NCBI RefSeq assembly: GCF_002903145.1
Contig: NZ_PPDJ01000012.1
Coordinates: 1-64,000, forward strand
Direction: 5' to 3'
DNA from: Halobacteriovorax sp. DA5
GTDB lineage: Bacteria > Bdellovibrionota > Bacteriovoracia > Bacteriovoracales > Bacteriovoracaceae
Length of the DNA stretch: 64,000 bases
The notes below the pieces were generated by a model that worked only from the letters and a program-made list of their open reading frames with translations, made no database searches and was not told where the DNA came from. Shown here one piece after another: positions 27,783-35,045 of the stretch. The position numbers were made by a program, and so were the translations under genes. Numbering within the stretch: position 1 is the first letter of the stretch; each line of letters begins with the position of its first letter.

Positions 27783-28216
27783 TGAAAGTAGTTATTCAAC
27801 GAGTCTCTAGTTCTAATGTAAAAGTAAATAATAAAGTTGTGGCCCAGATATCTAAGGGCCTTCACTTACTAGTCTGTATTGAACATGACGACAACCGACA
27901 AACAATCCAAAAGGCTTGTGAGAAGATCCTTGCTTTAAGAATATTTGCAGACGAGCAAGGAAGAATGAATCGTTCTGTTGTGGATATTGAAGGAAGTATT
28001 CTTGCGGTTTCACAATTCACTCTTTCTTGGAATGGTAAGAAAGGTAATCGACCAAGCTTTGATGGAAGCGCCAAGCCTGAAGTTGCAAATAAATTATTTG
28101 ATGAGTTTGTTGAGATACTAAAAAACACTGTCCCTGTAGAGAAGGGAGTCTTTGGAGAAAGCATGGCCGTCGTAATACATAACGACGGGCCAGTAACTTT
28201 TCATATTGAATTTTAA
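27782..28216 (+). CDS. dtd: D-aminoacyl-tRNA deacylase
   Basis: A 144-residue protein with the DTD motifs SILAVSQFTLSW (SQFTL) and VIHNDGPVTFHIEF (NDGPVT, holding the cross-subunit Gly-cisPro/Thr site), plus GVFGESMAV. DTD removes D-amino acids and Gly wrongly attached to tRNA, protecting translation. Length is normal. It begins within the stop codon of the coiled-coil gene, an unusual partner. It converges on a small membrane-protein gene with no terminator between them. Confidence 0.95.
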   Translation: MKVVIQRVSSSNVKVNNKVVAQISKGLHLLVCIEHDDNRQTIQKACEKILALRIFADEQGRMNRSVVDIEGSILAVSQFTLSWNGKKGNRPSFDGSAKPEVANKLFDEFVEILKNTVPVEKGVFGESMAVVIHNDGPVTFHIEF

Positions 28217-28438
28217 TTAAGCAGTAACTTTAGATTTAGATCCTTCTTTTTCTCTTTTCTCCATTCTAACTGCTGTTTTCCAAATTCCAGCAAAGATGAA
28301 GGCAAAGATCACAAAGAAAGTCATAACGTGAAGAACTTCAATCGTCAGAGAAGATGCAATATATGCTGTATCTCTAACTGGCTCTAGCATTTCACCTTTA
28401 GGAACAATAGACGTCTCGTAAACTTTAGTGTTTTCCAT
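28217..28438 (-). CDS. small single-helix membrane protein
   Basis: A 73-residue protein with one membrane helix (about 36-55, LHVMTFFVIFAFIFAGIW) and a basic C-terminus (Lys, Arg, Glu), predicted Nout-Cin. The N-terminal 30 residues are acidic and polar. GGAG is found upstream of the ATG. Not recognised; resembles small accessory subunits of membrane complexes in form only. Confidence 0.65.
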   Translation of the reverse strand: MENTKVYETSIVPKGEMLEPVRDTAYIASSLTIEVLHVMTFFVIFAFIFAGIWKTAVRMEKREKEGSKSKVTA

Positions 28439-28661
28439 GGGGTCTCCGTTTAAGTAGTCGATATTGCGTCAATATTAAACAATTTAAGAAAATTGTCCAG
28501 TATTAACTTACTACAAATATGAAATAGAAAACATGTTCTTTATCAGTTTTTTGTTTAGATTCGAAATAAGTATAAATTTCATGGCACTTATGCAAGTATG
28601 GACAATCCATTTTTTGTATTTTAAATACAATTTATTTTTATTTTCATCATATGGAGGGGAT

Positions 28662-29231
28662 ATGAGATTTTTTACATTTGCCTTATTACTAGGGCTATTA
28701 GTTGGTTGTAAGACTGAATTTAAAGGTACTCTAGCAGTTGACTCTGCTGTAGAGCTTAAGTCTAAAGATGATAGTATTTCACTTGCTCAAGGTGAGTACA
28801 AAGCTAAGCTGAAGTTTATCGGTAAGAGAAAGCTTAAGATTCAAGTTGCTGGTGAAAAGCTAACTGTTAAATTCGATGAGAAGTTTAAGCTTCCAAGTAA
28901 TGGAGAGTTTACACTTGATAAGGCCGACACAACTCTAAATTATGATCTTCATGGAACGATCACAACTGATATCGAGCGTGGACCAATTCGCCACCGTGAT
29001 GAATTCTGTGAAATTACTATTCCTGAAGTTGTTTGTAGCAGTAGAAGAAGACAGTGTACGACAGTATATCGTCGCTACCCAGGTCGTCGTTTTGTTGAGT
29101 ACCGTGATGACATTATTTCTAAAGTATTTAGAATTGATGTTGCAGATGCTGGTCAAACTTACTCGACTTTTGATGCAACTTCTAGAGACTACGACCGTGT
29201 TTACCTTTATCAAGGACGTTGTGGTTTTTAA
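28662..29231 (+). CDS. lipoprotein of unknown function
   Basis: The ATG at 28662, preceded by GGAGGGG, starts a lipoprotein signal (LLLGLLVGC, Cys15). A 189-residue protein with a beta-rich N-terminal half and a Cys-bearing, Arg-rich segment (FCEITIPEVVC, SSRRRQC) followed by RRYPGRRFVEYRDD. The longer frame from 28533 has no sensible start. A 223-nt AT-rich leader region separates it from the preceding divergent gene. Possibly outer-membrane anchored; family unknown. Confidence 0.8.
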   Translation: MRFFTFALLLGLLVGCKTEFKGTLAVDSAVELKSKDDSISLAQGEYKAKLKFIGKRKLKIQVAGEKLTVKFDEKFKLPSNGEFTLDKADTTLNYDLHGTITTDIERGPIRHRDEFCEITIPEVVCSSRRRQCTTVYRRYPGRRFVEYRDDIISKVFRIDVADAGQTYSTFDATSRDYDRVYLYQGRCGF

Positions 29232-29253
29232 TTAAATCAAAATTAACTAAATG

Positions 29254-29280
29254 AAAAGGCCCTCTGTGTGAGGGCCTTTT
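29254..29280. terminator. bidirectional intrinsic terminator
   Basis: AAAAGGCCCT (29254-29263) pairs with AGGGCCTTTT (29271-29280), loop CTGTGTG, with T-tract on plus and A-tract on the other side. It separates the convergent lipoprotein and TM2 genes. Confidence 0.85.
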
Positions 29281-29697
29281 TTATGCTATACCTTTGTTGA
29301 TATCGTCGATTTGCTCATTAAGTGTCCAAAAGTCATAAAGAACGCCAAAGAGGAAGAAGCCACCCGTTAGAAGATAGAGTATCCCCATAAGAATCTTTCC
29401 TTGATAAAACTTATGAAATCCAAAGACACCTAGAAATGTTAGAAGAATCCAAGCGATATTATAATCAAGGACGCCCTCATAATAGCGATTATCACATTCT
29501 TCATCCATAGAAGGAATTAGAAAGATATCTACTAGCCAGCCAAGCCCTAAAAGGCCTAGTGTTAGCATCCAGATCGTTCCTGAGATAGGCTTACCATAGT
29601 AGAAGCGATGAGCTCCCATAAATCCAAAAAGCCACAATAGATATCCCATGACTTTACTGTGAGAGTTATTAGGGAGAATTCCTTGTTGTTGATTCAT
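29281..29697 (-). CDS. TM2-domain protein with two TM2 repeats
   Basis: A 138-residue membrane protein that holds two copies of the TM2 pattern: FGFMGAHRFYYGKPISGTIW with LGWLVDIF, then LGVFGFHKFYQGKILMGILY with FGVLYDFW. Each has a G-x-x-G/H-R/K-F-Y-x-G core between two helices, giving four helices. TM2 proteins commonly have one copy; function is not defined. The start ATG overlaps the preceding stop (TAATG), so it is coupled to the 29697-30041 gene, with AAGGAG inside its end. Confidence 0.85.
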   Translation of the reverse strand: MNQQQGILPNNSHSKVMGYLLWLFGFMGAHRFYYGKPISGTIWMLTLGLLGLGWLVDIFLIPSMDEECDNRYYEGVLDYNIAWILLTFLGVFGFHKFYQGKILMGILYLLTGGFFLFGVLYDFWTLNEQIDDINKGIA

Positions 29698-30041
29698 TAT
29701 TTATACTCCTTTAGACCCCATGGAGGTGCTTTGCGCTCACTTAAAAGAAGCTCAAAGGCATCTTCTATTTTTTCAAAAATTTCCTTGGCCTCAAAGAAAT
29801 CCTCTAGCTCTTCCATTTGCTCTTCTTCATCAAGAGACAGGGGGATACCAGTGATAAAGTAGTTAAGCTCTTGACCTTCATACTTAGCATTTATCGTTAA
29901 TGTATGAAATTTCATTTCATTATTTTGGTACTTCGTAAGCTTTGTACCAGATAGAAATAAATGGTATTTATCATTTGTGTCTGGGCCGATTTCAGTAGTG
30001 AAAAAATACTCAATATCGTTAAATTCGCAAGAGAACTTCAT
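29697..30041 (-). CDS. hypothetical cytoplasmic protein
   Basis: A 114-residue, acidic protein with alternating beta-type segments (KFSCEFNDIEYFF, YHLFLSGTKL, FHTLTINAKYEG) and a helical C-terminus rich in Glu (SLDEEEQMEELEDFFEAKE). No signal peptide. It is the first gene of a two-gene unit with the TM2 protein. Not recognised. Confidence 0.65.
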   Translation of the reverse strand: MKFSCEFNDIEYFFTTEIGPDTNDKYHLFLSGTKLTKYQNNEMKFHTLTINAKYEGQELNYFITGIPLSLDEEEQMEELEDFFEAKEIFEKIEDAFELLLSERKAPPWGLKEYK

Positions 30042-30110
30042 ATTTTGCTCGTTGGTTTATTAGATTTAAATTTAAGTTACACTAATATTATACTAGACTT
30101 GGAGATATAT

Positions 30111-30413
30111 GTGAAAGTTGATTATTTAATGAACTCAAATGGAGATAACGTGAGCGAAGAAAATAAGTCGAAAGACAGGAAAGAGCCTCGTCGCATTCTA
30201 GTTTCAAGTGATAAAAAAACTCTTAACCTTGCTGATAAAGATATCTTAATTGTGGCCTCAAAACTTAAGAAATATATTAAGGATAAGCATGGCCTAAATA
30301 CTTCTGCAAATGTCATGGAAATCTTGTCTGATATCATTAGAGTAAAATGCGATTCTGCGGCCGAGCGTGCAAAGCAAAGCGGAAGAAAGACACTTCAAGA
30401 AAAAGATTTTTAA
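30111..30413 (+). CDS. bacterial histone-fold DNA-binding protein
   Basis: About 100 residues from GTG 30111 (GGAG upstream); a second GTG at 30150 has its own GGAG and is an equal candidate. The last 60 residues fit a minimal histone fold: helix 1 SKLKKYIKDKHG, loop, long helix 2 LNTSANVMEILSDIIRVKCDSAAERAKQ, then GRKTLQEKDF, which matches the archaeal histone GRKTIxxxDI loop and start of helix 3. The protein ends there, as do the short singlet histones of bacteria such as HBb of Bdellovibrio. The N-terminal extension of about 40 residues is charged, with KDRKEPRR. It should bind DNA and shape the nucleoid. Three bases from the NadD-like gene. Confidence 0.82.
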   Translation: MKVDYLMNSNGDNVSEENKSKDRKEPRRILVSSDKKTLNLADKDILIVASKLKKYIKDKHGLNTSANVMEILSDIIRVKCDSAAERAKQSGRKTLQEKDF

Positions 30414-30416
30414 GTA

Positions 30417-30971
30417 ATGTCCAAATTAGATGAAATAGCCAATAGTGTAGAGCTTTATTCTTCTGAGACCAAGTCGACAGTTACATTGTTTGGAGGAAGT
30501 TTTCATCCATTTCATCAAGGGCATCTTGAGTGTCTAAATCAATGTAGTGAGTTTGAAGACAATATTATCATTGTCTTAGACTACAGCCCTTGGAAGTCCA
30601 ATGAACAAGAGGATCCGTACGGAGAGTATCTAAAGATCAAAGATGCCACAGGAGCTCGATTTCCTATCTATACGGGCTTTTGGGCCCAGAAGCTTAGAAG
30701 ACCCACATATGAGTGGCTGCAAGAGGTTAAATACCCAAATATTAATTGGTTGATGGGTGATGATACATTTGGCTCATTTTTAAAATGGTATGAAGTTGAA
30801 AAAGTATGTCAGCTGCTTTCAAAAATCTATGTTGTGCCTCGTGATGAGAAAATGGATGAGTATAGGGAAGTGGAAGCTAAGATAAAAGAGTTTAATTCAA
30901 AGCTTGAGGTGATCTATCTTAAGCCTCATGAGTATCAAGAGCTAAGTTCGACAGCGATTCGGAATAAGTAG
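30417..30971 (+). CDS. NadD-like nucleotidyltransferase
   Basis: A 184-residue protein of the HxGH nucleotidyltransferase fold: LFGGSFHPFHQGHLE (GGxFxPxHxGH) at the N-terminus and ELSSTAIRNK at the end (the ISSTxIR motif). This is the arrangement of nicotinate-nucleotide adenylyltransferase in NAD synthesis, although it is a little short and the central region is divergent. Directly downstream of the histone gene in what looks like an operon. Another cytidylyl- or adenylyltransferase activity is possible. Confidence 0.75.
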   Translation: MSKLDEIANSVELYSSETKSTVTLFGGSFHPFHQGHLECLNQCSEFEDNIIIVLDYSPWKSNEQEDPYGEYLKIKDATGARFPIYTGFWAQKLRRPTYEWLQEVKYPNINWLMGDDTFGSFLKWYEVEKVCQLLSKIYVVPRDEKMDEYREVEAKIKEFNSKLEVIYLKPHEYQELSSTAIRNK

Positions 30972-30987
30972 TCTTTATGCAGTTCGT

Positions 30988-31034
30988 GTCGACATCGGCT
31001 CCTGCCTCTCGTCGACATACCGTCCATCCTGGAC
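30988..31034. repeat. GC-rich palindromic intergenic element
   Basis: Contains GTCGAC at 30988-30993 and 31011-31016, each followed by AT, and GTCCA/TGGAC (31022-31034). It is clearly richer in G+C than its surroundings and lies between the NadD-like gene and the rpsD terminator. It looks like a small repeat or mobile element remnant or a structured RNA end. Confidence 0.4.
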
Positions 31035-31041
31035 ATAAAAA

Positions 31042-31061
31042 AAGGCTCCGTAAGGAGCCTT
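31042..31061. terminator. bidirectional intrinsic terminator, mainly for rpsD
   Basis: AAGGCTCC (31042-31049) pairs with GGAGCCTT (31054-31061). On the minus strand it is followed by a T-run (TTTTTTTAT), placing it just after the rpsD stop. On plus there is a shorter CTTTTATTT tail. Confidence 0.85.
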
Positions 31062-31073
31062 CTTTTATTTCTA

Positions 31074-31706
31074 TTACTTAACTTTCCAGTAGTACTCAAT
31101 AACTAGCTGAGAGTTGAATTCAAATGGTACATCTGATTCAAGAGGAGCAGCAACCATAGTTGCTTTCTTCTTATCTGTACCTTCAACATTGTAACAAGCT
31201 GGAACTGCTGCGAAACGTGGAGTTTCTTGAGTTTGCTTGTAAAGTTGGTTGTTATAACCTTTCTCAGTTAGAGAGATAACATCACCTTGGCCAACGATGA
31301 AAGATGAACGGTCAACTTTCTTTCCGTTAACTAGGATTTGTCCGTGAGAAACCATTTGAGAAGCTGCCATCATTGATGGTGCAAATCCAAGTCTGAAAAC
31401 TACGTTGTTCAGTCTTGACTCAAGGTTAGATAGAAGTACTTCCATCCATGGCTTACCAGCAGTGTTCTTCTTAGCTTGCTTAACGTAAGTAACAAGTTGC
31501 TTTTCTCTTAGACCGTAGTGGAATACTAGTTTTTGTTTTTCTTTTAGACGAACGGCGTAGTCAGAAATTTTCTTTCTTTTGTTACCGTGTACACCTGGTC
31601 CGTATGGACGACGTGCTAATGCACCAGCTTTACCAAGACCTGGAAGTTCAACACCTAGTGCTCTTTGGATTTTAAAGCGTGATCTCGCTGTAGTACTCTT
31701 TGCCAT
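31074..31706 (-). CDS. rpsD: 30S ribosomal protein S4
   Basis: A 210-residue primary rRNA-binding protein that nucleates assembly of the 30S body. Characteristic segments: RPYGPGVHGNKRKKISDYAVRLKEKQK near the start, the S4 domain SRLNNVVFRLGFAPSMMAASQMVSHGQILVNGKKV, and a terminal tail VIEYY. No zinc-cysteine cluster (the C-minus form). It stands alone rather than within the alpha operon; it has a strong promoter, a structured leader and AAAGGAG before the ATG, so autoregulation by S4 is plausible. Confidence 0.98.
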   Translation of the reverse strand: MAKSTTARSRFKIQRALGVELPGLGKAGALARRPYGPGVHGNKRKKISDYAVRLKEKQKLVFHYGLREKQLVTYVKQAKKNTAGKPWMEVLLSNLESRLNNVVFRLGFAPSMMAASQMVSHGQILVNGKKVDRSSFIVGQGDVISLTEKGYNNQLYKQTQETPRFAAVPACYNVEGTDKKKATMVAAPLESDVPFEFNSQLVIEYYWKVK

Positions 31707-31750
31707 TGTTGGCTCCTTTTGAATAAAAAAGACTTTAGGGACAAGGAAAA

Positions 31751-31817
31751 GTTACATCACATCTCAAAGGCTAACGCCTTAGGCCCATCAATCTTACTTA
31801 ATATTTTCGGATGTAAC
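31751..31817 (-). promoter_or_regulatory. structured 5' leader of rpsD
   Basis: In mRNA sense GTTACATC (31817-31810) pairs with GATGTAAC (31758-31751), enclosing a small AAGGC/GCCTT hairpin (31780-31767). The first arm begins where transcription from the adjacent promoter should start. Candidate ribosomal-protein leader for feedback by S4. Confidence 0.55.
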
Positions 31818-31823
31818 TGAAGC

Positions 31824-31853
31824 TTTATAGCGAACAATGGCCACTATTGTCAA
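31824..31853 (-). promoter_or_regulatory. strong sigma-70-type promoter of rpsD
   Basis: On the minus strand TTGACA (31853-31848), 18-nt spacer, TATAAA (31829-31824). The start point should be near 31817, at the first arm of the leader. Confidence 0.75.
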
Positions 31854-31889
31854 TGGGAAAGGATGTAAATATTAGATATTATATAAGTT

Positions 31890-32750
31890 TCAGAGTTCAG
31901 ACTTAAAGATATCAAGCACTTGTATAGTTTTACTTCCAGGTTTTCCATTTCCGATCGTTGTGTCGTCAACTTTTACAATTGGAACAAGGTATTTTGTTGA
32001 TGATGTAAGAAAGCATTCGTCAGCTTCTTTAAGCTCACTTCCCGTGAAGTTTACCTCTTCAAATGGGATGCCTTGTTCGCCAAGAATACGAATAACATTT
32101 TCTCTGGTAATACCTTTAAGAAGTCCAGCTGCAATAGGGGGCGTTTTAAAAATACCATCTTTTACTATCCAGATATTACTCGTTGTACATTCTGTGACAT
32201 TGCCATCTTGGTTAAGCATGATGGCATCAAAGTAGCCTGCTTCTTTGGCCTCGTTATATGCAAGGATATTATTAAGATAGTTTCCAGATTTGATATTTGG
32301 GTCCATCGACTTGACTGGATTTCTAAGAGTTGAAGCGATAATTACCTCAACACCATCTTCATACCAAGTGCTAGGATTTTCAGGAAGCTCTTTACCGATG
32401 ATAATGACATTTTGATTACTGGCCGCTTGCGGGTCAAGAGTAATTTCTCCCTCTCCTCGTGTGACAATTAATCGTATATAGCATCTGTCATGACCTGCTT
32501 CGTGCAGCTTCTTTGCAACGTCTACAATGCGCTTTTCATATTCAGTAAAGTTGAGTTGAAGATGCATGTGCATCTTTAAAGCAGAGTTTTGTAAGCGTTC
32601 AAGGTGCTCTTTTAGAAAACCAATTTTACCATTTCTAACTTCCGTTACTTCGTAGACAGAATCACCGTAGAGGAAGCCGCGATCAAGTACAGATATTTTT
32701 GCATCTTCTTCTCGCTCTAGAATTTGGCCATTGATACTTATTACTTTCAT
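31890..32750 (-). CDS. class IV PLP aminotransferase (branched-chain or D-amino acid type)
   Basis: A 286-residue fold-type IV enzyme. DRGFLYGDSVYEVT near the start, catalytic Lys in NIKSGNYLNNILA, and the phosphate-binding GNVTECTTSNI segment (Glu contacting the pyridine nitrogen) are all present. LLKGITR and the SSTKYLVPIV end fit. These enzymes transfer amino groups to 2-oxo acids; IlvE-like branched-chain and D-amino-acid aminotransferases and aminodeoxychorismate lyase share this fold, and motifs alone do not separate them. It overlaps the upstream rhodanese-like gene by ATGA. Confidence 0.87.
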   Translation of the reverse strand: MKVISINGQILEREEDAKISVLDRGFLYGDSVYEVTEVRNGKIGFLKEHLERLQNSALKMHMHLQLNFTEYEKRIVDVAKKLHEAGHDRCYIRLIVTRGEGEITLDPQAASNQNVIIIGKELPENPSTWYEDGVEVIIASTLRNPVKSMDPNIKSGNYLNNILAYNEAKEAGYFDAIMLNQDGNVTECTTSNIWIVKDGIFKTPPIAAGLLKGITRENVIRILGEQGIPFEEVNFTGSELKEADECFLTSSTKYLVPIVKVDDTTIGNGKPGSKTIQVLDIFKSEL

Positions 32751-33256
32751 GGGAGAATTGCTTTGTATCCTTCTGGGATGATATTCCAGGCGTCATTCTC
32801 GAAGCGAATTTCTTTTGTTTCCTTACCCATTAGATAAATCTTCTGGCCACATTGTAGCCACTCGAGGATTCCACCAAATAAATTTGTAAACTTTGTATTA
32901 GGATTAGTTTTAGAGAGCTCGAGTATTGCCTTCGTTGAACGAGTTCCAATTGTAGAGTAGACGACAACTTCTTTGCCTTGAAGTTGAGGATAGACTTCAT
33001 GAAGCTTCGATAAAGGAATTGCGCGTTCAATGTGAGAAACTTCAAATTGATAAATATCTCGTGCATCTACAATTACGAGGCGATTATCTTTTAAACGTAA
33101 GCGTCTTTTTAGGTAGTCACAGTCGATATTTTCAACGCTTGGGTACTTCTTAGAAAGGGCGGTTGCCATACTGCCAATAACTTTTCTCTGATCCTTGATT
33201 CCATCAGTTCCGATACAAGAAGTTAGCAGAAGTATTGAGAGAACAATATATTTCAT
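32747..33256 (-). CDS. rhodanese-like lipoprotein, catalytic Cys replaced by Ser
   Basis: The ATG at 33256 starts a lipoprotein signal (LLLTSC, Cys14). A 169-residue protein with a single rhodanese domain: VIVDARDIYQFEVSHIERAIPL and GGILEWL. The active loop reads VVYSTIGTRS where active enzymes have Cys, so residue 101 is Ser and sulfur transfer is unlikely. It may bind anions or a partner protein in the periplasm. It overlaps the aminotransferase start by four bases (ATGA), implying translational coupling between an exported and a cytoplasmic protein. Confidence 0.82.
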   Translation of the reverse strand: MKYIVLSILLLTSCIGTDGIKDQRKVIGSMATALSKKYPSVENIDCDYLKRRLRLKDNRLVIVDARDIYQFEVSHIERAIPLSKLHEVYPQLQGKEVVVYSTIGTRSTKAILELSKTNPNTKFTNLFGGILEWLQCGQKIYLMGKETKEIRFENDAWNIIPEGYKAILP

Positions 33257-33360
33257 AATTTGATCCAAACCTTTGTCATTTAAACAACTTAACTATTTTG
33301 ATTATCATGCCAAATCTTTAATTATTTGACCATGAATAAAACTTAACCCATAATTTTACT

Positions 33361-34674
33361 ATGCAGAAATTATTTAAAATCTTCATTTTTCTTTACCTTA
33401 CAATCACTAGTGCTTACGGTGCGTCTCTGAGTCTGGATGACAAAACTGAGCCAATCTTCTACTTGAGAAATTCTACAGGTGAGAACTTAAATGAGCTTTT
33501 TTATAATTTGGGTGGGGATGGTTCCACTCCTGAAGCCGCGATTACTCTTTATGTTCCCCTAAGCCTTGGGACGGGAACTCAAGATTTTGCTTATTATACT
33601 GCAGACTCTGGGGGGCTAAGCCCAAACTTGGCAGATGAAACATCTGAGTTAGGTGGTCTCTACTTACAAGATGTTGACTCACTTGCTTACACTAATGAAG
33701 AGCTTTACGTTGCATTAAAAGATAACGACAATTCAAATCCTGCTTTTCGAATTGTTACTCAAATACCAAGCTCTCAAGTTGAAGCTCCCTTTGTAAGTTT
33801 TGCAGATATCTGTTCAACGAGTGAGCTAAATTGTGCTGGTATTACAGACTCTATCGCTTCTATTAAAGACAGTGTTGAATTAGTGTTATTCTTTATGCCT
33901 AATGATACTGATTACAGCTCAAATGAAGAAGTAGAGATTCCGGATGCTGTTGGTAGAGCAATCTACTTTAAGCTTGTTATTAGTGCAGCAGCTACTGATA
34001 TTAGAACTCGTGCAACACTTAACATTATTGGTACATATGCAGGGGATCAGACTGCTGTTATTGAGTACACCGGTGATCATGGTGGTAATGGTGCCTATAT
34101 TTCTCGAATGGCCCTTTACGTGCAAAGTGGCGGTGGAGTTGTAACGAGAAATATTAATGATATTAGAATTGTTGAAGATCAATCAAATGAAGGTAATGTA
34201 AAGGTAACTAACCTTACTAATAATACTACCTACAGTTCGGCAATTTCATATCTTGATCATTTTGGCTATATCGGTCCAGGGAGTGTGAGTAATGCTGATT
34301 TGGCCACGCAAACTGGAAATTATCAACCGAAGCCAATTGAAAAGCTTTTGTCGCAAAATCAGTGCTATCTCGTGACTGCAGGCTTTCAAAGAGATCATTA
34401 TGTCTTGAATTACTTTCGTGTCATTCGCGATGAGTACTTGATGAAGACGACGCTAGGGGCAGCATTTGTTGATTTTTACTATAGCAGTGCGCCATTTTTT
34501 GTTGAAACGATCTTAAATAACAAGGCCTTGGCCTCGATGGTTAAGAGATATAGTTTCTCAATGTATTTTATTTTACAAAATATCCTGTTTATAATAGGAT
34601 GCATGACTATAATTACGTTGTTAACGTTTAGAAGAGAATTAACATATGCCGTACAAAGTTTTAATCGTCGATGA
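33361..34674 (+). CDS. exported surface protein with CFI-box C-terminal anchor region
   Basis: A 437-residue protein with a signal peptide (cleavage after AYGA), a beta-rich extracellular part, and a C-terminal region starting CYLVTAGFQRDHYVLNYFRVIRDEYL, followed by FVDFYYSSAPFF. This is the CFI-box pattern (CFIATAAFG...LRxFRDxxL...YYxxSP) found on sorted or anchored proteins of deltaproteobacteria-like lineages. It ends with a membrane helix (about 400-420) and a basic tail. It overlaps the start of the response-regulator gene by 29 nt. Ligand unknown. Confidence 0.78.
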   Translation: MQKLFKIFIFLYLTITSAYGASLSLDDKTEPIFYLRNSTGENLNELFYNLGGDGSTPEAAITLYVPLSLGTGTQDFAYYTADSGGLSPNLADETSELGGLYLQDVDSLAYTNEELYVALKDNDNSNPAFRIVTQIPSSQVEAPFVSFADICSTSELNCAGITDSIASIKDSVELVLFFMPNDTDYSSNEEVEIPDAVGRAIYFKLVISAAATDIRTRATLNIIGTYAGDQTAVIEYTGDHGGNGAYISRMALYVQSGGGVVTRNINDIRIVEDQSNEGNVKVTNLTNNTTYSSAISYLDHFGYIGPGSVSNADLATQTGNYQPKPIEKLLSQNQCYLVTAGFQRDHYVLNYFRVIRDEYLMKTTLGAAFVDFYYSSAPFFVETILNNKALASMVKRYSFSMYFILQNILFIIGCMTIITLLTFRRELTYAVQSFNRR

Positions 34675-35010
34675 CGAACCAGATATTCTAGAACTATTGG
34701 CCGAAGAGCTTGAGTTTGAAGGTTATGAGACAGAGTGCGCCAACTCTGGAAATAGCGCTGTAAAGCTTATCAATAGTGGAAAACATTTGATGCCATAATT
34801 TCTGACTATAAAATGCCAGATGGTAATGGAAAGGTTGTCCTTGATTGCACAAATAGCAACGATAGCCAAAAAGAAAAAGTTTTCTACTTTGTTTCAGGTC
34901 AAGCTGATATTTCTTTGAAAGAAGCTATGAAGGAAGGGGTGACTCGTTTCTTTTATAAGCCTTTTGATTTAGATGAATTACTAACAAGCTTAAAAAGAGA
35001 TTTACAATAA
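34646..35010 (+). pseudogene. single-domain response regulator interrupted by a one-base frameshift
   Basis: From ATG 34646 the frame gives MPYKVLIVDDEPDILELL, a receiver N-terminus with its acidic pocket, until a TAA 51 codons on. The rest continues in another frame: TFDAIISDYKMPDGNG (phospho-acceptor Asp), FYFVSGQ and FFYKPFD (conserved Lys), to 35010. The break is at GGAAAAC (34778-34784): one more A would restore the frame. The gene overlaps the CFI-box gene end. It may be a real lesion, a homopolymer sequencing error or a slippage site. Confidence 0.85.
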
Positions 35011-35038
35011 AAAAAGGGACCGTTTGCGGTCCCTTTTT
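35011..35038. terminator. bidirectional intrinsic terminator
   Basis: AAAAAGGGACCG (35011-35022) pairs with CGGTCCCTTTTT (35027-35038), loop TTTG. It closes the response-regulator transcript on plus and the biosynthetic operon on minus. Confidence 0.9.
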
Positions 35039-35045
35039 TATTTGG

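Noticed and set aside
28533..28661. N-terminal extension of the lipoprotein gene.
   Set aside because: The GGAGGGG-ATG pair at 28662 starts a perfect lipoprotein signal; the earlier part has no ribosome site.
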